A stretch of 64,000 nt of DNA, from contig NZ_MLQQ01000045.1 of NCBI RefSeq assembly GCF_001865995.1, forward strand, positions 1-64,000, given 5' to 3'. The notes under the pieces were generated by a model. It did no database searches. It was not told the DNA's origin and worked only from the letters and a program-made list of their open reading frames with translations. This document shows, piece by piece, positions 1 to 8,552 of the stretch. The stretch is from Anaerobacillus arseniciselenatis. Its GTDB lineage: Bacteria > Bacillota > Bacilli > Bacillales > Anaerobacillaceae. Positions within the stretch are counted from its first letter, which is position 1, and each line of letters opens with the position of its first letter. The translations under genes were made by a program, and so were the position numbers.

Positions 1-65
1 GCTATCAACACAACAAGAATTCCTGCTATTAGCTTGAATTTATTTGTTTTTATTTTCTCTAACAT
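1..65 (-). CDS. N-terminus of a membrane or secreted protein (partial)
   Basis: A minus-strand reading frame starts with ATG at 65-63 and runs off the window edge. The visible 21 residues (MLEKIKTNKFKLIAGILVVL...) are a lysine-rich head followed by a hydrophobic stretch, as in a signal peptide or membrane anchor. A GGGGG ribosome binding site lies eight bases upstream. It follows the small lipoprotein gene on the same strand. No family can be named from so little sequence. Confidence 0.5.
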   Translation of the reverse strand, partial: MLEKIKTNKFKLIAGILVVLI

Positions 66-183
66 ATTTCTATCCCCCAATCTTTACTATTTTAAATTAA
101 CCTGCTCAATACTAAAAGAAAGCGCCAATGTCACTGTTCCAGTAACGCTCTCCGTTAGTGCCACAACGACAGCAACGGTAGCT

Positions 184-558
184 TTAATCATTTTCAAAAA
201 TTATTTTATAATCTCTCCATAAAATATCGCTATGAATACCATCATAACCTTTAGGTAAATCCATTAAAAATTCTTCATATGGGATAAAGCCTTTTTCTAT
301 AACCTGATAAAAAGATATTAAATAATTTTTCAAAACATCTCTATTTTCGATTTGCTTATTATTATCTAGAGTTTCAGTTATTTCAGCGTATAACTTGTCT
401 GCCTTTTCATAATTAAATTTTTCGATGTTACCCCTGAAATCATCAAACTTACCCTCTAACAAGTCCTCGTCTATTTCCATACTTGTGTTGTCCTGTGAGC
501 AACCAGTCATTATTCCTAATAAGCCTAATATAAATACAACATAAATTAACTTTTTCAT
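184..558 (-). CDS. small lipoprotein of unknown function
   Basis: This encodes 124 residues with a type II signal peptide: MKK, a hydrophobic core, then a lipobox (MTGC) with the lipidated cysteine near residue 20. The mature part is acidic and probably helical, with no domain that I recognise. The start is supported by GGAGGT seven bases upstream of ATG. It probably sits on the outer face of the membrane. The stop overlaps a 34-codon hydrophobic ORF (191 to 87) whose coding status is doubtful. Confidence 0.75.
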   Translation of the reverse strand: MKKLIYVVFILGLLGIMTGCSQDNTSMEIDEDLLEGKFDDFRGNIEKFNYEKADKLYAEITETLDNNKQIENRDVLKNYLISFYQVIEKGFIPYEEFLMDLPKGYDGIHSDILWRDYKIIFEND

Positions 559-697
559 TTTTTTACCTCCATTAACAGTTTTAATAATACTTAAAATTCT
601 TTTTCAAGAAACCCTCCCCGTTAGCGACACAAGGGCAGCGATAAATTTTTGCAGCTAATGCTACGTTAGTTCAAGATGGATATTGTACAGCATGGGG

Positions 698-832
698 AGA
701 GTGCGCAACAAAATGGTGACGGAGGATCATTGACAAATACTGTAAAAACGAAGTGTCAATCTGCGTTTTGATGTGCGGGCTTTACAAATTCTGTAGTTTC
801 TGTACGTCAATCGCTGTTGTGTTGCGCACTCT
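698..832. mobile_element. 135-bp inverted-repeat element (MITE-like)
   Basis: Two perfect 13-base terminal inverted repeats, AGAGTGCGCAACA at 698-710 and TGTTGCGCACTCT at 820-832, enclose about 109 bp with no ORF. Further inside, ATTGAC and GTCAAT are also inverted. This looks like a small non-autonomous element or a foldback sequence. I see no second full copy in the window. Confidence 0.5.
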
Positions 833-842
833 ACCAATTTTT

Positions 843-1021
843 CCGGACATGAGAGGCCTTATTTCATAGATTTGATTCGTTTTTACAATTTAGCGGACAC
901 CACAGACTTTATTTCCTCTAAATCAGCAGTTTTTGCTTCGTTTTTTGCCATTTAAGGTCCCTCATGTCCGATAATTCTTAAAAACATATGTTTTTGGTGA
1001 AATAACGTCCCTGGTGTCCGC
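843..1021. repeat. nested GGACAT palindromic repeat, diverged copy
   Basis: This is the most diverged of four related segments (others at 35586, 53612 and 59209). It has two GGACA(T/C)...TTATTT units in one orientation, then inverted units ending in CTCATGTCCG and GGTGTCCGC. No ORF is present. The remainder of the 559-1404 gap holds the inverted-repeat element at 698-832 and nothing else I can assign. Confidence 0.6.
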
Positions 1022-1404
1022 TTAGCTCAGCAATGATCAATTTTCAACTTAGCTTTTTAGTATCTGCAAAGGTCGAGGGGGCCATTCCACCCTAGAGAGT
1101 TCGTAGTATGTCTTGCATGATTAAGTTTTAATAATAATACACAGTCCCCACGCGATATTACACACGCTCGCTAGACTGTTCATCTTGTTTTGCTCTTCTG
1201 CTCGTTAGCACCACCACAACAGCGACAGCTTACTAAACTATTGCCCTCGATAGTTTAAGTACAATTTTTCACGATACAAAAGGATACTTTATTTTTTATC
1301 TATAAAGTTAATTATGAACGAATCTTTAATTGATGAGAGACTTAACATATTTATACTTAATGGAATTTTAAACAATTGGACATATTGTTCCATAGTAAGG
1401 AAAG

Positions 1405-1854
1405 TTAGTACCCAAGTAATAAATGGATTTTTTTATGTAGATAGCTAAACAAATACATTTTCAGATATATCATTACTGACCATTTAGTATTCCAACCATT
1501 ATAAAAGGTAACCATTTTAAACTTTTTGTTTGCAAACCATTCCATTATCGTAGAACTAATAACCCACGAAAACAAATATAGACCCTTTAGTTTTTTTGAT
1601 TGTTTTGGTACACATGAAAGGAATAATTGTGTAATTAATGGCGTTCCTATAAATGTCTGTATCAATCTAACCTTTTTTAAAGAGATATCCTCAGTTTGAA
1701 ATTCCCACAAGAGCTTTCTACGACAAAAAATATAATAAAAACAATTTATTAATGTTACGTAAATAAGCGAAGGAACATTTGCACGAAACTTATTCCAAGT
1801 CTTATATTTTATATTTAAAAGTAATAGTATCAATACCATAGCAATATGTTTCAT
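1405..1854 (-). CDS. CBO0543-like membrane protein
   Basis: This encodes 149 residues with four or five hydrophobic segments separated by short basic loops. Motifs such as ...LLWEF and ...YNGWN resemble the CBO0543 family of small Firmicute membrane proteins, whose function is unknown. ATG overlaps the stop of the upstream gene (ATATGA), so the two are translationally coupled. The neighbour is a second protein of the same general family. Recognition is from memory of the family pattern, not from a search. Confidence 0.6.
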   Translation of the reverse strand: MKHIAMVLILLLLNIKYKTWNKFRANVPSLIYVTLINCFYYIFCRRKLLWEFQTEDISLKKVRLIQTFIGTPLITQLFLSCVPKQSKKLKGLYLFSWVISSTIMEWFANKKFKMVTFYNGWNTKWSVMIYLKMYLFSYLHKKIHLLLGY

Positions 1855-2360
1855 ATCCCTTGGTCCTTCTGCTGTACTTTATCAATTTTTCTTAAAGCTC
1901 CAACGACACCACGTGTTACTAATGACTTTACAGTAACACTTATGAAAGTGTGATACCATTTCCACCCTTTGTTCCATTTGATTAAATTCGTTTTCCTGAC
2001 TGCCCAATATTCAATAAAAAACATAGGGACTGTAAAGAACAGTAGTTTCAAAAAAATGGCGAAAGATTTATCTTTTTCAGTTATTTGATTATATAGTATC
2101 GTAAATGTTGGATATATCAATAAGTCGAATAGTATATGACTTTTAAATACTTTCGGAAAAAAACGAACTGGATATTTCACTATTTTGTACGATGCGAGGA
2201 AACTGTCAATAAATAAATTCGTAACCGCATTAAATAAATATGCCAAAACCCAATCCTTAATCGGAGGTTTCCTAAATAATAAATATAGCAAACTAATCGA
2301 TGTAATAACAGTCGTTACTCTTAAGAATAACTTATCAAATTTATTTCCTCTTCTCATCAT
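1851..2360 (-). CDS. CBO0543-family membrane protein
   Basis: This encodes 169 residues. It begins with a membrane segment followed by KPPIKDWVLAYLFNAV, and has a charged YWAVRKTNLIKWNKGWKW motif late in the protein. These match the CBO0543 pattern (KDW...YLF, ...KGW.W.HSFIS, ...VRG). It is an integral membrane protein of unknown role. GAAAGGAG precedes the ATG. It is the first gene of a two-gene unit with the 1405-1854 gene. Such pairs are common in spore-forming bacilli, but the function is not established. Confidence 0.65.
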   Translation of the reverse strand: MMRRGNKFDKLFLRVTTVITSISLLYLLFRKPPIKDWVLAYLFNAVTNLFIDSFLASYKIVKYPVRFFPKVFKSHILFDLLIYPTFTILYNQITEKDKSFAIFLKLLFFTVPMFFIEYWAVRKTNLIKWNKGWKWYHTFISVTVKSLVTRGVVGALRKIDKVQQKDQGI

Positions 2361-2583
2361 GAAGCATTCTCCTTTCTTACATTAGAATGCTCCATTAAAG
2401 GTAAAATATGAACGCAAATAATTCTCCTTTAATGAATATAAATTTTTACAGTTTATTGTGCTAAACTGCTCGTTACTTTAAGTGAAAATTTTCACAATGT
2501 CGCCAATCTTCATACTAAAATGATACCAGAAAATAACGATTCGTTGTCACCATTTCATAAATATGGAAATGATTTTTTGAAAC

Positions 2584-2621
2584 AAAAAAGGTACCATGTA
2601 CTTAATATAAGGCACCTTTTG
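2584..2621 (-). terminator. hairpin downstream of the mer-like operon
   Basis: AAAAGGTACC and GGCACCTTTT arms pair around a loop of about 15 bases. On the minus strand the hairpin is followed by a T-rich stretch. It lies about 250 bp past the metallochaperone stop and may be a second, backup terminator. The surrounding 2361-2868 interval has no gene. Confidence 0.4.
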
Positions 2622-2721
2622 AAGTAACTCCTCTTTTTTACAGCTCATTTTTAAATGCATATTAAAAGACAAAATTAAGCCAAACATAAAATTCGTTGTT
2701 GCACAGTATAGGTCTAATACG

Positions 2722-2750
2722 AAAAAGCGATCACTCCAAAAAGTGACCGC
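2722..2750 (-). terminator. rho-independent terminator after the metallochaperone gene
   Basis: On the minus strand GCGGTCACT pairs with AGTGATCGC and is followed by TTTTT. It lies about 120 bp downstream of the 2869-3330 stop codon. The flanking GCACAGTATAGGTC sequence recurs near 4092, so this hairpin may itself be part of a dispersed element. Confidence 0.6.
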
Positions 2751-2868
2751 CTCATATGACTATTTAATTACAAGTATCCTTATAATGTGCAGTAAATGAA
2801 TTTGTTTTGTATTTCTTATTCACATAAGCTCACGGTTAAAGTCTCTTCATAATATCAATGGAATAATT

Positions 2869-3330
2869 CTAGTTAGAAAGACTTTTAATATATTGTGTTA
2901 CATTCCCTAAGCAACAACTACCTTGAGGATTGTTCACCTCACAACCACAACGATTTTCTTTAATATTTTGCTTAATATGCTCAACAGGTATTGTTACTTC
3001 CCCTTGTTCCTTATATTTTTTAATTTTCTCTTTCGTCCAGTCAAAGCAATAACAAACTGGGACTGTGTTTAAAGTTTCTTTTTGAAATACAGGAACTTTT
3101 ATATCAGATTTTACGTATTTTTTGTTATTAGTATCAAAGTAAACTACATTACATTTTTCGTTAGAACAAAAATAATGAACTGCATCTGCATTAAGCGTTT
3201 CTAATTTATTTGGTCTAAGCATTGATTTTAAAGTAATTAACTTTACAGTTTTCCCCTTCACTTTGCAGAATGGACACTCTTGGTCCTTTTCCATCGTTAG
3301 CACTTTTTTATTACCGCAACAATCCGCCAT
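2869..3330 (-). CDS. iron-sulfur cluster-binding metallochaperone, CopZ N-terminal-like
   Basis: This encodes 153 residues, rich in cysteine. There is an N-terminal DCCGNKK, then CPFCK zinc-ribbon-like ligands, a CSNEKCNVVYF segment, a PVCYCFDWTKE stretch and a final RCGCEVNNPQGSCCLGNV cluster. This is the layout of putative metallochaperones related to the N-terminal domain of Archaeoglobus CopZ (zinc plus [2Fe-2S]). AGGGAG sits eight bases before the chosen ATG at 3330. It lies downstream of merR on the same strand with a 175-bp gap, so metal-induced expression is likely. Metal specificity is inferred only from the regulator. Confidence 0.75.
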   Translation of the reverse strand: MADCCGNKKVLTMEKDQECPFCKVKGKTVKLITLKSMLRPNKLETLNADAVHYFCSNEKCNVVYFDTNNKKYVKSDIKVPVFQKETLNTVPVCYCFDWTKEKIKKYKEQGEVTIPVEHIKQNIKENRCGCEVNNPQGSCCLGNVTQYIKSLSN

Positions 3331-3504
3331 TTTAATCACTCCCTAATTTTTACTTACTAAATGATAATCAATCACTCTAGACCAAGTGGTACCGATATTG
3401 CAAATTAAATTCATCAAAAACTAGCGAAAAATACAGTTATTTATGATGTTATTGCTGCAAGTTTTGTTTTCAATTTCTTACCGATCCTTTCATTATTAGT
3501 TAAA

Positions 3505-3912
3505 TTACGCTTTCTTCTGTTTCATTAAGGTTTCAATGATAGGGCAGTGGTGAATAGTTTTCTCATCTGGACAACATTCTTTTAAATTTAAAAGCATTTT
3601 CTCAATTCTTTTTAAATCACTTATTTTCTGTTGCACTTCGTCGATTTTTTCTACAACGAACTCATACATATCCATACATCGTTCATTATCTTTATCAACA
3701 ACACCCAGTAATTTATCAACCTCTCCTAAAGAAAATCCAAGCTCCTGCATTCGCTTAATAAAATAAATGCGATTAACAGAATCATCTGCGTATATTCGAT
3801 AACCTGCTGTTGTTCTTGCGGGTTCAGATAGTAATCCTTTTCTTTCGTAATACCTTATTGTTTCCTTATTTACACCACACTTATCGGCAAGCTCACTAAT
3901 TAGGTAATTCAT
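3505..3912 (-). CDS. merR: Hg(II)-responsive MerR-type regulator
   Basis: This encodes 135 residues from ATG at 3912, where GAGGTGG precedes. An upstream in-frame ATG has no good site and lies inside the promoter. The N-terminal winged helix (ISELADKCGVNKETIRYYERKGL) and the dimer helix match Bacillus MerR closely. The three metal-ligand cysteines are present: one in ERCMDMYEF, one in LKECCPDE and one in HHCPIIETLM. MerR binds a promoter with an overlong spacer and activates it when the metal binds. Its own operator is at 3932-3963. No merA, merT or merP lies in the window, so resistance by reduction is not encoded here. Confidence 0.85.
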   Translation of the reverse strand: MNYLISELADKCGVNKETIRYYERKGLLSEPARTTAGYRIYADDSVNRIYFIKRMQELGFSLGEVDKLLGVVDKDNERCMDMYEFVVEKIDEVQQKISDLKRIEKMLLNLKECCPDEKTIHHCPIIETLMKQKKA

Positions 3913-3931
3913 TATTTCCACCTCTAAAGCA

Positions 3932-3963
3932 ATTATAAACCATGTACCATAGTACATGGTCAA
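3932..3963 (-). promoter_or_regulatory. MerR-type promoter and operator
   Basis: On the minus strand the -35 TTGACC (3963-3958) and the -10 TATAAT (3937-3932) are separated by 20 bp, longer than the usual 17. The spacer carries a perfect dyad with nine-base arms, ACCATGTAC and GTACATGGT, around CATA. GTAC-N4-GTAC is the mercury MerR signature. It reads into merR and the metallochaperone gene. Confidence 0.85.
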
Positions 3964-4254
3964 GAAATAATATCTTTAAGATTCTGCCTGATAGCGTCAC
4001 AACAGTAGAAATAGCTTGTTCCAATAAACTGGTTCGTTTGCTTAAGTCATAAGTCATTATTTCATAAAGTCCTCTAAAAAGATGACTTTTGTTGCGCAGT
4101 ATAGGTCAAATACGAAAGACGATCACTTTAAAAACAATCGTCTCTTTAGAGGATTAATCTATTCCAGTATCGTTGTACTGCGAAGCAAAAGATCCTGTTA
4201 TAAATGACAGTTCTTGTTAAACTAAAGGAGCTTATCTACAGTATCAGTAAAACG

Positions 4255-4416
4255 TTAATTTTGTGCACCTTTTATCTTTGTGTAGATGTATCCATAGATA
4301 TGGCGTTTAAGGACTTGACTTAAGCCTCTGTGGGCATGATTGGTCTTGAAAGGCTGGCGCAGTTGTTCCATCAGGCATACGAGCCTATCATACCCCTCCA
4401 AGTAAAGTCCTATCAT
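4255..4416 (-). CDS. short ORF, possible gene remnant
   Basis: This is a 53-codon frame with protein-like composition (MIGLYLEGYDRLVCL..., ...KTNHAHRGLSQVLKRHI...). There is no clear ribosome binding site, so it may be the surviving end of a larger gene. I do not recognise it. It lies alone in the 3964-4625 gap, which otherwise contains only a repeat-like GTTGCGCAGTATAGG segment near 4090 and a weak ACGAT/ATCGT hairpin at 4118-4145. Confidence 0.25.
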   Translation of the reverse strand: MIGLYLEGYDRLVCLMEQLRQPFKTNHAHRGLSQVLKRHIYGYIYTKIKGAQN

Positions 4417-4625
4417 ATCTTACGTTGAAAACTATAAATACTTACCTGTAAATAATGCTACAAGGATACAAAACTGGAAATTTTGATATATTTACTTACG
4501 TTAAATACGGTGGAAAATTATACTGTGGATAAGCATCCGTTCGTAATACATTATTTAAATATGATTTTTCTGAATCTCTATTTACATCATTCTTAGCAAT
4601 TATGGAACAATAAATAGGGCTACGA

Positions 4626-5570
4626 TTAGTCCTTTACATTAACAGGAATTTTCAATTCATTAATTCTAGATCCATCTTTCGCACTTTCTTCATATAGTAT
4701 TACTCTACCTGAATAATTAGTTACGTCATCTAGTTCAATAATAATCTCAAATTCCCCCCATTCAGGAGCTCCATTAGTAGCTGTTGTGAACCCTTCATCA
4801 AGAATAAAGTGACCATCTTCAAATTCATATAATACAGTCCCTTCATAAACACGGGCTAATCCTCTTACGACGATACGATCTTTTACATTTGTGTATGGTG
4901 CCGGTTCATAAATTCGGAATGCTACATTTTGCAATACTATCTCCTGCGAATCTTTTTCATCAACCCATTGGTAGCTTTCAGGTTCTTTGGCTACGATTGG
5001 TTTTCCAGTGTAAAGATGTCCAAGCAAGGTTTCCCCAATTCTTCCTTCAACTAAGATTTGAGTTTGCTCAAATCCAAATTGCTGCATAACCATGGCTATC
5101 TGTTCAGCAAACATCAATTCTCCACTTGAACCTAGGTTATTATACTGAATTTCTTTTGAAAAACTCACATGGGCAATCCCATCAACTTCATCAACATATT
5201 CGATAATCACTTCTGAATCAATTAATCCAGTTAATTCTTCGTGTTCAGGTCCAGTAACCCATGCATCTAATGCGGCTTTAGCTATTTGTTCTTCATTGCT
5301 CACTTCCACTTCTGATTTAACACGATAAGTACTCATCATATCGTTATCTGAAAAGTATAGAACGACTTCATGTATTTCTTTATCTCCATCAGGTGTTGGG
5401 GATAAATCCTTTTCATGAACAGTTTGCTCATCTTGTTCTTCCTCCTCATTATGTTGCTCCTTATCCTCTCGTTGATTGTCATTAAGATCAGTTAAATCTT
5501 TACCGCAAGCGGTTAGGATTGAACTAAAAGCTAATATGACCATTAAAATAAGGGTTAATTGTTTTTTCAT
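4626..5570 (-). CDS. GerMN and Gmad2 domain lipoprotein
   Basis: This encodes 314 residues from the ATG after TAGGAGGG; the longer frame lacks a site. It has a signal peptide with lipobox LTAC (Cys about 22), then an acidic Glu/Asp linker to about residue 75. A GerMN domain (about 75-190) follows, with VVLYFSD, LDAWVTGPEHEELTGLI and the GIAHVSFSKE strand. A C-terminal Gmad2 immunoglobulin-like domain has FRIYEPAPYTNVKDRIVVRG and WGEFEIIIEL. The family is linked to spore germination and envelope sensing. It is downstream of a histidine kinase with a 119-bp gap and probably shares its transcript. Confidence 0.85.
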   Translation of the reverse strand: MKKQLTLILMVILAFSSILTACGKDLTDLNDNQREDKEQHNEEEEQDEQTVHEKDLSPTPDGDKEIHEVVLYFSDNDMMSTYRVKSEVEVSNEEQIAKAALDAWVTGPEHEELTGLIDSEVIIEYVDEVDGIAHVSFSKEIQYNNLGSSGELMFAEQIAMVMQQFGFEQTQILVEGRIGETLLGHLYTGKPIVAKEPESYQWVDEKDSQEIVLQNVAFRIYEPAPYTNVKDRIVVRGLARVYEGTVLYEFEDGHFILDEGFTTATNGAPEWGEFEIIIELDDVTNYSGRVILYEESAKDGSRINELKIPVNVKD

Positions 5571-5689
5571 AATAATCCCTCCTAATTTTTTTGTAAATAA
5601 AAATAACATTAATTTATTTCTTAAGCTCACTTATAATAATAGTCATCTTTTGTATCATAAAAATTTAAGAAGTGTAACATTTTTGTTAC

Positions 5690-7057
5690 TTATCCTTTCG
5701 GTAATAGTATGTAGATACATGTACCTATGTTTTTCTCTGAATCAACGTTAATCCTTCCTTTATGCATTTCTACCATTTGCTTTACGATGGTTAAGCCTAA
5801 TCCGCTCCCTTCTTGGTTCCAGGTTGTTGCATCATTTGAACGGTAAAAAGGTTCAAAGATATGAGGAAGGTCGTCTATTGAAATCCCAATCCCGTTGTCA
5901 CAAACACTGATCTTGATTTGCTGGTTATCATCTTTAATGCTAATTTTTACAACTCTTGTTTGATCTGAATAACGAATAGCATTTGAAACTAGATTTTCAA
6001 GTCCCCGCAGAAATAATGTTCGATCTACATATAATTTGACCTGATCAAAATTAAAGTCCAATGATATTTGTTTCTGACGAGCAATATGTTGAAATGTCTG
6101 CAGAAGATAATCCTTTACATCTTGAGTATATAAAGTTTCAAGCTTGAGTGGTTGGTCCCAGAGACGATTTATATGTAGTAATTGGTCAACCATTTGTTTC
6201 ATTTTTTGAATCTGAAATGATAGATCTTGTATATATTCGCGATAAGTTCTTTCATTGTCACGAACATATGGCAAGTTCTCTAGAATAAACTGCATAGTAG
6301 CCAGTGGAGTTTTTAATTCATGAGAGGATGTACTCAAAAAACGTCTCTGCCTTTCATCATAATGATTTAATTCTGCTACCATACTTTGTGTTGCATCTAT
6401 TAATTCTTTAATCTCATCTTGCCGCTGATATTTCACCGAAAATTCACGTTTTTGTGGAGTGATTTTCTTCAATTGAGCTATCATTTTACGAATAGGCCTA
6501 GAAAACCAACTCGATACAAAATAGGTAATAAAAAAGAACGCAAAAACAGCAACCAGTAGGGTTCGAATCATCCAGATTCGAAAGGAGGTTAATTCATCAT
6601 AAAGTTGATCTGCTCCTTGAACCATTAATAAATACCCTTCACTGTCAACCGTCTCAAAGGAGAATATAGTATATTGAACATATCCAAAAGAATCAGTTTT
6701 TATAAAGAGAGAGGAAGGAGCAATATTTTGGCGATTTAATATATCAAGGTTAACTCTAGCGTTTTTCTCAAGCTGCTGATAGCTATCAGCATATACCCTT
6801 TTCTCATCATCTAACATAATTAAGCGACTGTTTGTTTGTTCACTGTATGTGCGCAGGTAACCCACACTGCGATTTGGAGAATTAGGATATGTGTTTTTAA
6901 TTCTTTCCAAAATCGTATAGCCTTGAGCAACTGATAATTGTTCATATCCAACTTGCAACCGCTGTTCATACGTATTTGATATGAATACATATACAGCGAA
7001 ACAAACAACAATAAATAAGCCTGAAAAAATAAGCCACAATTGATACTGAAGCTTCAT
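5690..7057 (-). CDS. sensor histidine kinase, two membrane segments
   Basis: This encodes 455 residues: TM1 at about 6-26, an extracytoplasmic sensor region to about 165, then TM2 and a HAMP-like linker. The HisKA domain has SSHELKTPLA (His about 245). The ATPase domain has LVSNAIRYS (N box), VCDNGIGIS (G1), HIFEPFYRS (F box) and GSGLGLTIVKQM (G2). ATG overlaps the response regulator stop by four bases, so the pair is coupled. It is an orthodox OmpR-partner kinase with unknown signal. The following GerMN lipoprotein may be the sensed or controlled envelope component. Confidence 0.9.
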   Translation of the reverse strand: MKLQYQLWLIFSGLFIVVCFAVYVFISNTYEQRLQVGYEQLSVAQGYTILERIKNTYPNSPNRSVGYLRTYSEQTNSRLIMLDDEKRVYADSYQQLEKNARVNLDILNRQNIAPSSLFIKTDSFGYVQYTIFSFETVDSEGYLLMVQGADQLYDELTSFRIWMIRTLLVAVFAFFFITYFVSSWFSRPIRKMIAQLKKITPQKREFSVKYQRQDEIKELIDATQSMVAELNHYDERQRRFLSTSSHELKTPLATMQFILENLPYVRDNERTYREYIQDLSFQIQKMKQMVDQLLHINRLWDQPLKLETLYTQDVKDYLLQTFQHIARQKQISLDFNFDQVKLYVDRTLFLRGLENLVSNAIRYSDQTRVVKISIKDDNQQIKISVCDNGIGISIDDLPHIFEPFYRSNDATTWNQEGSGLGLTIVKQMVEMHKGRINVDSEKNIGTCIYILLPKG

Positions 7058-7743
7058 GATTTTCCTCCGAAACGATACCCCATGCCTCTTACAGCATGAA
7101 AATATTTCTTCCCCGAAAGCTCCATTAGTTTTTTCCTTAATCGACTAATAGTAACATCAACAGTTCGATCACTATATCCGAGCAAACCACCCCAAATTTG
7201 TTCATATAATAATTCTCGAGAATAAACATTTTCTGGTTTTTTCATTAACATTTCCATCAACTTATACTCATTGACTGTAAGTGGCATAACTTGGTCTTTG
7301 AAAATGATTAGTAACTTTTCTCGGTCTAACTTAAGTTCATCATATTGAAGCAAGTGTCCCACGTCCGTGTGAGTGCTCGATGTTTCATTTCTTCTTAATA
7401 GTGCATGAATTCTAGCCAATAATTCCCTTGGGTCAAATGGTTTAACGATATAATCATCTGCTCCCACCTCTAAACATATAACCTTATCTAAAATTTCACT
7501 CTTGGCAGTGATCATTATAATTGGAACATTTGACTGTTTACGGATTTGCTTACAGAGTTCCAACCCATCTTTTTTTGGTAAGGTCCAATCTAACAATATA
7601 AGGTCATATGATTTCCCTAAATATGAAGCCCAACCCTCTTCTCCATCAAATTGCACATCAACTTCATAGCCTTCTCTTTTTAGAAAAAAAGCAATATTTT
7701 TTGCTAATATCTGTTCATCCTCGACGAGTAAAAAAGTTTTCAT
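7054..7743 (-). CDS. OmpR/PhoB-family response regulator
   Basis: This encodes 229 residues starting at MKTFLLVEDE. GAGGTGG is six bases from this ATG, and the earlier ATG overlaps it too closely. The receiver domain has the acidic pair in VEDEQ, the phospho-acceptor aspartate in ILLDWTLPKKDG, a Thr in MITAKS and a Lys in YIVKPFDPREL. The C-terminal winged helix (LTVNEYKLMEML, YSDRTVDVTISRLRKKL, VRGMGYRF) is typical. It is the first gene of the RR-HK-GerMN set. Targets are unknown. Confidence 0.92.
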   Translation of the reverse strand: MKTFLLVEDEQILAKNIAFFLKREGYEVDVQFDGEEGWASYLGKSYDLILLDWTLPKKDGLELCKQIRKQSNVPIIMITAKSEILDKVICLEVGADDYIVKPFDPRELLARIHALLRRNETSSTHTDVGHLLQYDELKLDREKLLIIFKDQVMPLTVNEYKLMEMLMKKPENVYSRELLYEQIWGGLLGYSDRTVDVTISRLRKKLMELSGKKYFHAVRGMGYRFGGKS

Positions 7744-8075
7744 TTCCATCCACCTCTTAATTACATTATGCCCGAGTCTATTTCAGATAAATTCAGAAAT
7801 TCCATTAAGAAATAAAAAGTTGAGAAAGTCCTCAAAAGCAATAAACGTCAACAAAAAACATCTCCATTTGAAATTTTCTGTCATTGGCCCTAACTTTCTA
7901 AATTTTAGAATTAAGTTCAATAACCCCTTTAATTTCTTCTACGTTTAGTACATATATACTTTTCAAGTATTGCGCAGTATGCGTCTACTACGCTGTACAA
8001 AGCAATCTCGACCGTTTCCAAAAACTGTTCTTATTTGAAAATTAATAAAATATTTATAACATCTTTTATAACTTA

Positions 8076-8187
8076 AGTGAATCTCATAATTCGATATTTT
8101 CTCCATCAAGCCTATAATGTAGTTGCTTAAATGGCTCGCAACTCCATATAGTTGTTATAGCTCAGTTTAGATAATATGAAATTCACA
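8076..8187. mobile_element. MITE-like 115-bp element, copy A
   Basis: It starts AGTGAATCTCATAATT and ends with AATATGAAATTCAC, the inverted terminal sequences of a family also present at 15240, 52444 and 61961. Internal GATATTTTC and CGCAACT(A/C)CATATA motifs are shared. It has no coding capacity. This copy and the 15240 copy were multiplied by the block duplication, not by independent insertion. Confidence 0.7.
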
Positions 8188-8224
8188 CACCTAGCAGGAT
8201 TTCAGTTAGCGATAAACAGACTGT

Positions 8225-8296
8225 CATTCAATGGTACACTTTTTTCATTTGGTGGTAAATGCTATGTCAGAGGTGGTACATTTCAATGGCGGTAAT
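8225..8296. mobile_element. IS21-like end remnant
   Basis: TTCAATGGTACACTTTTTTC, then TTGGTGGTAAATG and GAGGTGGTACATTTCAATGG, resemble the repeated GGTACA...TTCA(A)TGG end motifs of IS21-family elements. No istA or istB remains. The same block recurs at 15392-15460. The assignment is from motif memory only. Confidence 0.35.
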
Positions 8297-8342
8297 CGGC
8301 GACCTGAAAGAAGCAAGAGATCCCGCTCGCTTCTTTAGGTGT

Positions 8343-8552
8343 TCACCTCTGCCCTAAACTCTCTAACCGATTTACTCTTTCTCTCATTCTCGTTAATTCT
8401 TTTAATAAAAAATCAATCCGATCTTCTCCATACGTTTGTTGCATCTCAATCGACTTCAACTTTCCCGTATGACGAAAAACGAGCGAACGCACTTCGTTTA
8501 GCCAGTCATTAACGTCATTTTCACTGGCACTAGATTTCCCTTGAAAAGTCAC
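8343..8552 (-). CDS. small coiled-coil protein paired with NucS-like nuclease
   Basis: This encodes 69 residues. The C-terminal half (DRIDFLLKELTRMRERVNRLESL) forms a heptad-like amphipathic helix. The start is GTG at 8552, which overlaps the stop of the upstream nuclease gene (GTGA), a sign of coupled translation and a possible physical partner. The duplicate at 15509-15717 has lost one A in a poly-A run and is frameshifted. No function is known. Confidence 0.55.
   Translation of the reverse strand: MTFQGKSSASENDVNDWLNEVRSLVFRHTGKLKSIEMQQTYGEDRIDFLLKELTRMRERVNRLESLGQR

Noticed and set aside
4310..4410. Possible transposase or structured RNA between merR and the GerMN gene
   Set aside because: No inverted ends or conserved RNA fold are visible; a short minus-strand ORF explains the higher complexity.
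8225..8296. Active IS21-family insertion sequence
   Set aside because: Only end-like motifs are present; no istA/istB frames exist in either copy of the block.
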